A DNA stretch of 14,727 bases from a bacterium (GTDB lineage: Bacteria > Patescibacteriota > Minisyncoccia > Portnoybacterales > JAGGTM01): assembly GCA_021163745.1 (NCBI GenBank), contig JAGGTM010000092.1, positions 1 to 14,727 of the forward strand. The letters are read 5' to 3'. The notes under the pieces were generated by a model. The model was not told the origin of the DNA and searched no databases. It saw nothing but the letters and a program-made list of their open reading frames with translations. Each line of letters opens with the position of its first letter. Positions within the stretch are counted from its first letter, which is position 1. Made by a program: the position numbers and the translations under genes. Below, piece by piece: positions 6,364 to 12,406 of the stretch.

Positions 6364-6660
6364 ATGTTAAACTTAAATAATCCAAAAACTATTAAAAAAC
6401 TCCGAGAACAAATAGATGAAATAGATAAAAAATTGCTTAGAATACTGGCTGAAAGATTCAGAGTCACTCAAAGAGTTGGAGAGTATAAGAAAAGACATAA
6501 ATTGCCAGCTTTAGACAAGAAAAGAGAAAAGGAAATTTTCCAAAAAAGGGAGTTGTTAGCCAAAAAACTAAATTTAGATCCTTTATTGGTAAAACAAATA
6601 TTTACCCTGATTATTGAAAATGTTAAAAAAAGGCACAGAGAAATTAAAAAAGAAGAATAA
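6364..6660 (+). CDS. aroQ: Chorismate mutase, AroQ class, monofunctional
   Basis: This enzyme converts chorismate to prephenate, the branch point to Phe and Tyr. The 98-aa all-helical protein aligns without gaps over most of the E. coli AroQ (PheA N-terminal) domain: R14, R31, K42, D51, R54 and E55 correspond to R11, R28, K39, D48, R51 and E52. The motif LREQIDEIDKKLLRILAERF is the family N-terminus. The position matching E. coli Q88 appears to be H91 in the same register, a small deviation. Its 3' end overlaps the next gene, so the two are probably translationally coupled and deliver prephenate directly to the TyrA-PheA fusion. The symbol is by class and must not be confused with type II dehydroquinase, also called AroQ. 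Confidence 0.92.
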   Translation: MLNLNNPKTIKKLREQIDEIDKKLLRILAERFRVTQRVGEYKKRHKLPALDKKREKEIFQKRELLAKKLNLDPLLVKQIFTLIIENVKKRHREIKKEE

Positions 6661-8332
6661 GCCAATAATCGGTATTATAGGAGGAAAAGGAAGAATGGGA
6701 AACTGGTTTAAGAATTTCTTTGAAAAACATGGACTGGAGGTAATAATTTCGGATGTAGATACAAAAATTTCCAATCGCGAATTGGCAAAGAAAGCGGATA
6801 TTGTAATTGTTTCTGTCCCCATAAAAGATACGGTAAAGGTAATAAACGGAATAATACCTTACGTAAAAAAGGGTGCTTTACTTACAGACTTAACCTCAAT
6901 AAAAGTGGAGCCGGTTAAGGCAATGAAAAAAGCGAAGTCCGGAGTTTTAGGAATGCATCCCTTGTTTGGTCCTTTGGCTCCTAGTTTAAAAAATCAAAAC
7001 ATAGTATTTTGCCCGATTAAAAAAAATAAATGGATAAATTTTTTAAAGAAACTTTTTAGAGAAAATGAGGCAAAAATTATTGAAATCTCTCCGGAAATGC
7101 ATGATGCGCAAATGGCTTTACTGCAGTCTTTGATTCACTTTTTCAATATTAATTTAGCCTACTTTTTTTATCATAAAAAATTTAAACCATTGCCTTCTTT
7201 TCTTACTCCAACTTTTCGACTTCAGAGTTTGGTAATCGGAAGAATTTTAGCGCAAAATCCGGAACTTTATGCCGATATAGAGATTAGAAATTCTTATTTT
7301 AGAAAACTTTCTAAGGATTTCCTAAAAGAATTGCATTCTTTTCAAAAAATTATAGAAAGGAAGGATTATCAGGAATTTCAGAAAAGGTTCAAAAAGGCAT
7401 CTTCTTATTTGTCCAATTTCGTAAAAGTAGCTGAAGAAAAAACAACAGATATTTTAAAGGTAATAGAATCTCAACCAATTAAAATTGGGACTCCTAAAAA
7501 AATAAGTATCAAGAAAGCGAGAATAGGCTTTTTGGGACCAAAATACACCTTTTCTTGGAACGCAGCCAAGAGAATTGCCAACAGAACCTCTTCTTTAATT
7601 CCATTTCTAACTATAAGAGAAGTTTTTGAAGGAGTGAATAATCTAGAAACAGATTTTGGAGTAGTTCCAATTCAAAATGCAATTGCTGGAATTGTTTCTG
7701 AGACAATGTATCAATTTATCGACTATCCAGTTTTTGCTTTGGGCTCATTTAAAATTCCCATTCATTATTGCCTTTTATCCAAAGAAAAATCTCTTAAAGA
7801 TATAAAGGTAGTTAAATCTCATGCGCAAGCGTTGTCTCAGTCAAAAATTTGGCTTGCAAATAATTTGCCCGGAGCTTCAAAAATTTCTACCTTAAGTACT
7901 GTTTCTGCAATTTCAGAAAAGTCAATTCCCGATAAAACCGGATTTATAGTTCCATTAGAAGCGGCTAGGAATTTCAAATTGAATATTTTAGCAAAAAACA
8001 TAGAAGATAGAAAAGAAAATTTTACCAGATTTTTAGTGATTACCCAAGAATTAAATAGAACTTTTTTAAAGAAAATGAATTTTCATAACAAAAATACTTT
8101 GCTTTTGCTTTCTGTTTATGACAGAGTGGGAATTTTAAGAGATATTTTAAATGTTTTTGCCAAAAGAAATATTAATCTTGTTTCTCTTCATTCAATTCCC
8201 TCTGTCTTTCATCCATGGGATTATCTTTTTTTCTTGGAAATTGAAAAATTTTGCTTTTCCCTTAATCAGAAAGGAATCCTAAAAGACCTTAACCAGTATT
8301 GTCCTTTTGTTAGAATTTTGGGTGCCGCATAA
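6620..8332 (+). CDS. Fused prephenate dehydrogenase (TyrA) - prephenate dehydratase (PheA) with ACT domain
   Basis: One polypeptide of about 570 aa carries both arms after prephenate. Numbering is from ATG 6620 (a TTG at 6614 is the alternative start). TyrA part, about 15-280: NAD(P) motif GGKGRMG (21-27), TDLTSIK (89-95), GMHPLFGP (111-118) and LQSLIHFF with H173. PheA part, about 300-480: ARIGFLGPKYTFS, a VPIQNAIAG block, SHAQALSQS, and ENFTRFLVIT with the catalytic T469. ACT domain, about 489-570. Deviations: the usual PIENS reads PIQNA (352-354) and the Phe-binding ESRP of the ACT domain reads HSIP (524-527), so feedback inhibition may be altered. It overlaps the chorismate mutase gene by 41 bp. 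Domain assignments are firm; full activity of both halves is inferred. Confidence 0.9.
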   Translation: MLKKGTEKLKKKNKPIIGIIGGKGRMGNWFKNFFEKHGLEVIISDVDTKISNRELAKKADIVIVSVPIKDTVKVINGIIPYVKKGALLTDLTSIKVEPVKAMKKAKSGVLGMHPLFGPLAPSLKNQNIVFCPIKKNKWINFLKKLFRENEAKIIEISPEMHDAQMALLQSLIHFFNINLAYFFYHKKFKPLPSFLTPTFRLQSLVIGRILAQNPELYADIEIRNSYFRKLSKDFLKELHSFQKIIERKDYQEFQKRFKKASSYLSNFVKVAEEKTTDILKVIESQPIKIGTPKKISIKKARIGFLGPKYTFSWNAAKRIANRTSSLIPFLTIREVFEGVNNLETDFGVVPIQNAIAGIVSETMYQFIDYPVFALGSFKIPIHYCLLSKEKSLKDIKVVKSHAQALSQSKIWLANNLPGASKISTLSTVSAISEKSIPDKTGFIVPLEAARNFKLNILAKNIEDRKENFTRFLVITQELNRTFLKKMNFHNKNTLLLLSVYDRVGILRDILNVFAKRNINLVSLHSIPSVFHPWDYLFFLEIEKFCFSLNQKGILKDLNQYCPFVRILGAA

Positions 8333-8358
8333 AAATATGCCGAACAAAAAGTTAAATT

Positions 8359-8447
8359 TTATCCCTAGGTCCCGTTTTACATCGCGGCCTGATAGTCGTG
8401 GTGTGGGCGGGATTTACATTAATCCCTCGATTTATCTCAGGGGATAA
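8359..8447 (+). other. GC-rich folded element between tyrA-pheA and fpg
   Basis: An outer stem pairs 8359-8366 with 8440-8447 (8 bp, one G-U). Inside it, 8369-8374 pairs with 8408-8413, a U4/G3 interior follows, and 8379-8388 pairs with 8395-8404 (10 pairs, three G-U) over the loop ctgata. The many G-U pairs favour an RNA structure read from the + strand. A competing hairpin pairs 8409-8414 with 8421-8426. Composition is clearly more GC-rich than the flanks. It occupies nearly all of the gap before fpg, so it could be a leader element, a small RNA or a repeat relic. A 36-codon frame (8337-8447) also crosses it. No known RNA family is recognised. Confidence 0.4.
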
Positions 8448-8458
8448 GAATATGGATT

Positions 8459-9271
8459 ATGCCCGAACTTCCTGATGTAGAAAACTTCAAAGATTATTTC
8501 AACAAAACCTCTTGCAATAAAAAAATAAAGGATGTCTTATGCATATCTCCGGAATTAATAAAAGGAGTGGGTGTTTCTGATTTTAAAAAGAATTTAATAG
8601 GAAAAAGTTTCAAAAAAGCAGAAAGAAGAGGAAAATGTATGATTGTATTGATAAATAAAAGCGATAGAAAATTGGTTTTTCACTTTGGAATGACCGGAAA
8701 TTTGAGTTATACCAGTTCAGAATCTCCATTATCAGGAAGGGATAAATTTGCTAGAGTTATTTTTAAATTTGAAAACGGATATGAATTAAGGTGGTTAAAT
8801 CAGAGAAAATTGGGAAAAATTTGGATGGTTAAAGATATTTCCGAAATAGAACTTTTACAGAAAATGGGAAAGGAGGCACTACTTTTATCTAAAAAAGAAT
8901 TTTTTGATATTCTTTCTGAGAGAGGGAAGATTAAATCTATTTTGATGGACCAAAGTAAAATTGCCGGAATAGGAAATATTTATTCTGATGAGATTTTATT
9001 TCAGTCGAGAATTTCTCCTTTAAGAGATGCAAGAACATTAACAGAAAAAGAGAAGGGAATTTTGTACAAGAATATGAAAAAGGTTTTGAGCACTGCCATA
9101 AAATTAGTAGGAAAAAGTTATCCTTATAATGGAAATGTAAGTTTCCCCAAAAGCTGGATTATACCTCATAGGCATAGCGATATGATATGCCCAAATAACA
9201 AAAATCACAAATTAAGAAAAATAAGTATAGGAGGAAGAAGTAGTTATTATTGCCCTTATTGTCAAAAATAG
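8459..9271 (+). CDS. mutM: Formamidopyrimidine-DNA glycosylase (Fpg/MutM)
   Basis: This base-excision repair enzyme removes 8-oxoguanine and formamidopyrimidines and nicks the resulting AP site. The N-terminus MPELPDVE exposes catalytic P2 and E3 after Met removal, which fixes the start at 8459. K59 (ERRGK) matches the catalytic lysine, HFGMTG (75-80) is the intercalation region, and GIGNIYSDEILF (170-181) is the helix-two-turn-helix. The C-terminal zinc finger has C244, probable H250 in place of the second Cys, and C265/C268 (YYCPYCQK), with R260 in GGR as the phosphate clamp. The length of 270 aa is normal. The family's usual PELPEVE reads PELPDVE, a conservative variant. AGGGG at 8439 lies 15 bases upstream of the ATG, further than an ordinary ribosome binding site. 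Confidence 0.96.
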   Translation: MPELPDVENFKDYFNKTSCNKKIKDVLCISPELIKGVGVSDFKKNLIGKSFKKAERRGKCMIVLINKSDRKLVFHFGMTGNLSYTSSESPLSGRDKFARVIFKFENGYELRWLNQRKLGKIWMVKDISEIELLQKMGKEALLLSKKEFFDILSERGKIKSILMDQSKIAGIGNIYSDEILFQSRISPLRDARTLTEKEKGILYKNMKKVLSTAIKLVGKSYPYNGNVSFPKSWIIPHRHSDMICPNNKNHKLRKISIGGRSSYYCPYCQK

Positions 9272-9331
9272 GTTTTTGGTAAAGGCTGACAGAGAACTAA
9301 AATTTATTTTCTTCTTATTTTTAAAATATCT

Positions 9332-9475
9332 ATGAAAAAGAAAAATAAAGCTAAAATATGCGGTTATAGAACTCCTTCCGATTTTATAAGAAGAAGAGTA
9401 AGAGAACTTGCAAAGTTGAAAGTATGGATATATAATAGAAATAGAAAATATGAGAAGAAAAGAAATTTTTCATAG
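9332..9475 (+). CDS. Small basic hypothetical protein (47 aa)
   Basis: An ATG at 9332 opens a 47-codon frame starting MKKKNKAKICGYRTPSDFIR and ending in TAG at 9473-9475. It is strongly basic, with one Cys and a central RRRVRELAKLKVWIYNRNRK helix-like part. It fills the gap after fpg (60 bp upstream) and overlaps the start of the RNase H-like gene by 26 bp in another frame, an arrangement that fits translational coupling. AGA-rich Arg codons match the host. The family is unknown; a nucleic-acid or ribosome-binding role would suit the charge but is a guess. Confidence 0.5.
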   Translation: MKKKNKAKICGYRTPSDFIRRRVRELAKLKVWIYNRNRKYEKKRNFS

Positions 9476-9941
9476 TCCCACTAAGGGGAAAATGAATATA
9501 GAGAAAGTAGCAAAAGAAATATCCAGTTTTATAAAACAAAAACCCGGGAAATATCAATTAGTTGTAGGAACAGATTCAGAGGGCTCTAAAAGGGCTGATT
9601 TTATTACTGCTATTATTGCCCATAGAATAGGGAGAGGGGGTATATATTTTTGGAAAAGGACCAATGGGAATAAAATTTATCATACCCTAAGGCAAAGAAT
9701 TTACGAAGAAGTAAATCTTTCTTTGCATACAGCACAGCGACTTTTAGAAAATTTAGGGAAACATCTTCATTATTCTCATTCACCGGGATGCGATTTGCAG
9801 ATTCATATTGATGTTGGAAAGAATGGACCTACTAAAGATATAATCAAAGAAGTAGTAGGAATAGTGAGGGGAAATGGTTTTGAGGCAAAAATCAAACCAG
9901 AGTCATACGGCGCTTCTATAGTTGCGGATAAGCATGTATAA
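9450..9941 (+). CDS. RNase H-like YkuK/DUF458 family protein
   Basis: The protein belongs to the DUF458 (YkuK-like) group, predicted to have an RNase H fold; substrate and role are unknown. Diagnostic parts are SPTKGKMNIEKVAKEI (9-24), VVGTDSEGS (38-46), YEEVNLSL (85-92), IHIDVGKNGPTKDI (118-131) and the terminal ESYGASIVADKHV (151-163). Acidic residues D42, E86, D121 and D160 are spaced as expected for a metal-dependent nuclease site. At 163 aa it is near the usual length. An alternative ATG at 9492 would cut into the conserved SPTKGKM block, so 9450 is preferred despite overlapping the small ORF before it. The following 106 bp hold only AT-rich sequence. Confidence 0.88.
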   Translation: MRRKEIFHSPTKGKMNIEKVAKEISSFIKQKPGKYQLVVGTDSEGSKRADFITAIIAHRIGRGGIYFWKRTNGNKIYHTLRQRIYEEVNLSLHTAQRLLENLGKHLHYSHSPGCDLQIHIDVGKNGPTKDIIKEVVGIVRGNGFEAKIKPESYGASIVADKHV

Positions 9942-10047
9942 AAAACCTATAAACAAAAAATTTCAAAAGTTAAGTTTAGATTCAAACTAAAACTCAAGGC
10001 TGAGATTATATTCTAAAAAATTAAATTATCTGATATCATTATAGACT

Positions 10048-10407
10048 GTGGTGATTAAACTTTTTCTTACAGGGATAATTTTTATTAGTTTAATTGGAAT
10101 AATTGGAGTTATTTCCATTGTAAATAATTTTTCTCCTTATCATAGCGGACCGATTGTGTTGGTTTTGTTCTATTTGAGTTTATTCATAGGAAGTTCCGGA
10201 ATATTTACTTTAGTTGCTTTTTTAATCAGAATATTTTTAAAGAAAGGCAAATACATAGAACAGATAAATAGTTCTTTCAGGCAAGGGATTCTTCTTTCTA
10301 TTATTTTGGTTGGGTGTTTGTTCTTGCAAAGCAGGGAAATTCTTTATTGGTGGAGCGCTCTTATCTTAGTGGGCACAATGGGAATGGTGGAATATTTGTT
10401 AAGTTAA
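10048..10407 (+). CDS. Four-helix membrane protein upstream of pheS, function unknown
   Basis: This 119-aa protein is almost wholly hydrophobic, with four likely membrane helices (about 5-25, 35-62, 80-95, 98-117). A short cytoplasmic-type basic loop, FLKKGKYIEQINSSFRQG (63-80), lies between helices 2 and 3. The SFRQGILLS and REILYWWSALIL motifs are of a kind I associate with small conserved membrane proteins next to pheS in Patescibacteria-like genomes, but no function is known to me. The start is GTG (10048) or the next GTG (10051). TATCAT at 10034-10039 could be a -10 box. It ends 51 bp before pheS and may be the first gene of that operon. Confidence 0.75.
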   Translation: MVIKLFLTGIIFISLIGIIGVISIVNNFSPYHSGPIVLVLFYLSLFIGSSGIFTLVAFLIRIFLKKGKYIEQINSSFRQGILLSIILVGCLFLQSREILYWWSALILVGTMGMVEYLLS

Positions 10408-10458
10408 AGGAGGGAAAGACTTCTCCTTAAATTTATCTTGACTTTTGAAATTTGAATT

Positions 10459-11529
10459 ATGTTGAAACAACTTCAAAAAAATATCATCGCGGAGATAGAG
10501 AAAGCAAGTGAATTAGATGAGTTAGATAAGATTTATAAAAGATACTTGGGTCGTAATGGTGAACTGACTTTATTTTTCCGTTCATTAAAAGATTTGCCGG
10601 AAGAAGAAAGAAAGATAAAGGGAAGGTTAGCTAATGAGATAAAAGAAAAAATAAAAAACGCATTGGAGGAAAAGAGTAAAAAATTGCAGGATTCTAAAAA
10701 AGAAGATTTAACTTCTTCTACAGAAGGGAAGCTGAAGAAAGAATGGTTTGATATTACTGCCCCTGGAGAAAAATTTAAATTAGGGCATTTACATCCTTTA
10801 ACGCTTATAAAAAGAGAAATTATAGATATTTTTCAACATATGGGATTTTCTCCTGTAGAAGGACCTGAAATTGAAGATGAATGGCATAATTTTGATGCAT
10901 TGAATATCCAAAAAGATCATCCAGCCAGGGATGCATTATCTTTGGGAAAAACTTTGTATTTGAAAGAAGAAATTCCAGTAAAACAAAAAACAAAAGGCAA
11001 ACTATTGCTTCGTACGCATACTTCTTCAGTTCAGATAAGATATATGGAGAAAAATAATCCTCCTTTTAAAATTATTGCAGTAGGGAAAATTTTTAGAGCA
11101 GAGGCAACTGATGCTTCCCATGAAATAAATTTTTATCAGGTAGAAGGTTTGATGGTAGACGAAAATGTATCTGTATCTAACTTTAAAGCAATTATTCAGG
11201 AGTTCTTTAAGAGATTTTTTAAAAAACCAGTAAAAATTCGTTTAAGGCCAAGTTATTTTCCGTTTACTGAGCCATCATTTGAGGTTGATATAAGCTGTAT
11301 AGTTTGCCAAGGAAAAGGATGTTCTGTGTGTAAGAATACTGGCTGGGTGGAAATAATGGGAGCGGGAATGGTTCATCCTTATGTATTTAATTCTGTTAAA
11401 TTAAATCCAAAGTTCTGGAATGGTTTTGCATTCGGTATAGGCATGGATAGATTGACAATGATGAAGTACAAAATAAATGATATTAGGTTATTTTATTCCG
11501 GAGATTTAAGGTTTCTTAATCAATTTTAG
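10459..11529 (+). CDS. pheS: Phenylalanyl-tRNA synthetase alpha subunit
   Basis: PheS forms the catalytic half of the (alpha-beta)2 enzyme that charges tRNA-Phe. The first 90 residues are a charged helical arm (tRNA-binding coiled coil). Class II motifs follow: KLGHLHPLTLIKREI (107-121), VEGPEIEDEWHNFDALN (133-149), motif 2 FRAEATDASHEINFYQVEG (212-230), and motif 3 NGFAFGIGMDRLTMMKY (321-337), ending RFLNQF. A CxxC-x4-CxxC cluster (C280, C283, C288, C291) just before GWVEIMGAGMVHP is the zinc-ribbon-like insert seen in many bacterial PheS. The 356-aa length is normal. The pheT partner is not adjacent: two other genes intervene, though all are tightly packed in one direction. Confidence 0.97.
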   Translation: MLKQLQKNIIAEIEKASELDELDKIYKRYLGRNGELTLFFRSLKDLPEEERKIKGRLANEIKEKIKNALEEKSKKLQDSKKEDLTSSTEGKLKKEWFDITAPGEKFKLGHLHPLTLIKREIIDIFQHMGFSPVEGPEIEDEWHNFDALNIQKDHPARDALSLGKTLYLKEEIPVKQKTKGKLLLRTHTSSVQIRYMEKNNPPFKIIAVGKIFRAEATDASHEINFYQVEGLMVDENVSVSNFKAIIQEFFKRFFKKPVKIRLRPSYFPFTEPSFEVDISCIVCQGKGCSVCKNTGWVEIMGAGMVHPYVFNSVKLNPKFWNGFAFGIGMDRLTMMKYKINDIRLFYSGDLRFLNQF

Positions 11530-11535
11530 CGGATT

Positions 11536-11835
11536 ATGAAAAAACTGCCTAAAAGTTTTAAATATTTGCTTTGGTCATATAATTTCTCCAAGATTGATGC
11601 TCAAAGAGATAAACAGAGAATTATTATAAATACCATTAATTATGGTAATTGGGAGCATTGGAAATGGATTATTAAAAATTATGGTAAAGAGACCATTAAA
11701 AGAATTATTGAAAATACTCCTAAAAGTGAATTCAGGGAAAGAGCATTAATGCTGATTTGTCTTCTTTTAAAAATCAAAAAAGTAAAATATGTATCTAGAA
11801 GTGCTAAAATCAAAGCAAAAAGAGATATTTTTTAA
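11536..11835 (+). CDS. DUF6922-like protein, probable antitoxin partner of the AbiEii gene
   Basis: This 99-aa protein starts MKKLPKSFKYLLWSYNFSKI and continues with INYGNWEHWKWIIKNYG (around 34-50), matching my recollection of DUF6922-type proteins that precede AbiEii nucleotidyltransferases. The pattern is LPxSxKxLxW, then xxYGxxxxWxWLxKxYG, then a basic helix-rich end. It begins 6 bp after the pheS stop and overlaps the nucleotidyltransferase by 47 bp, so the pair is translationally coupled. By position it takes the antitoxin place, where AbiEi stands in classical AbiE systems. No winged-helix DNA-binding domain of AbiEi type is obvious, so direct operon repression is uncertain. The function is inferred from context. 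Confidence 0.7.
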   Translation: MKKLPKSFKYLLWSYNFSKIDAQRDKQRIIINTINYGNWEHWKWIIKNYGKETIKRIIENTPKSEFRERALMLICLLLKIKKVKYVSRSAKIKAKRDIF

Positions 11836-12406
11836 ATTAAAAAATTTCCCAGAATTTTATTTGACAGGTGGAACTGCTTTAGCATTACAGATAAAACATA
11901 GAATTTCTGCGGACTTTGATTTATTTTGGAAAAAAGATATTCCTAAAAGTTTATTACCCAAAGTAAAAAGAGTTTTTAAAAAATTTGAAGTAGATACTAT
12001 AATAAATCATTTAGAGCAACTGAGTGTAAGAATTGATGGAGTTAAAATAGATTTTGTAAAATACAGATTTCCTTTAATTTTAAAACTAATTAAATTCGAG
12101 GGCATAAAAATTCTACCAATTAGAGAGATAGCAGCATCAAAAGCATACGTGTTAAATTTTAGAGGCACTTTTAAAGATTATGTAGATTTATATTTTGTAT
12201 TGAAATATAAATATTCTTCTTTAAAAGAAATTAAAAAAATAGCCGAGAAGAAATATAAAAATGAATTTAATTTTAGATTATTTTTAGAGCAGTTGGTTTA
12301 TTTAGAAGATATTAAAGAGGAAAAAATAGAATTTCTGCGTGAAAAAGTAAGTAAACCGGAAATGCAAGAGTTTTTTAGGGAAGAGATTCAAAAGTTAAGC
12401 ATATGA
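11789..12406 (+). CDS. AbiEii/AbiGii-family nucleotidyltransferase (toxin-like)
   Basis: The protein is a minimal nucleotidyltransferase of the AbiEii (DUF1814) type. TGGTALALQIKHRISADFDLF (26-46) has the GG signature, then D42 and D44 as the metal-binding DxD, and the third carboxylate is probably D88 in VKIDFVKY. The family C-terminal motif is present as IREIAASKAYVLNFRGTFKDYVDLYFVL (111-138), with K118, R125, K129 and D133. Relatives act as toxins in AbiE-type toxin-antitoxin and phage-exclusion modules, modifying tRNA or other targets by nucleotide transfer. All catalytic residues are intact, so it should be active. It overlaps the gene before it by 47 bp and shares ATGA with pheT (12403-12406). 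At 205 aa it is shorter than classical AbiEii (about 300 aa). Confidence 0.88.
   Translation: MYLEVLKSKQKEIFFKLKNFPEFYLTGGTALALQIKHRISADFDLFWKKDIPKSLLPKVKRVFKKFEVDTIINHLEQLSVRIDGVKIDFVKYRFPLILKLIKFEGIKILPIREIAASKAYVLNFRGTFKDYVDLYFVLKYKYSSLKEIKKIAEKKYKNEFNFRLFLEQLVYLEDIKEEKIEFLREKVSKPEMQEFFREEIQKLSI

Noticed and set aside
6614..6619. TTG at 6614 as the start of the TyrA-PheA gene
   Set aside because: The ATG two codons later at 6620 is a stronger start codon and nothing upstream favours TTG; the difference is only two residues.
8359..8447. tRNA gene in the folded element
   Set aside because: No T-loop GTTCRA-type sequence, no anticodon-like arm of the right size and no CCA-type acceptor end are visible on either strand.
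10407..10428. Terminator between the membrane protein gene and pheS
   Set aside because: Only a 6-bp stem (aaggag/ctcctt) with a 10-base loop and no T-run.
10438..10443. TTGACT as a -35 box for pheS
   Set aside because: A matching -10 box at normal spacing would fall at or beyond the pheS start codon at 10459.
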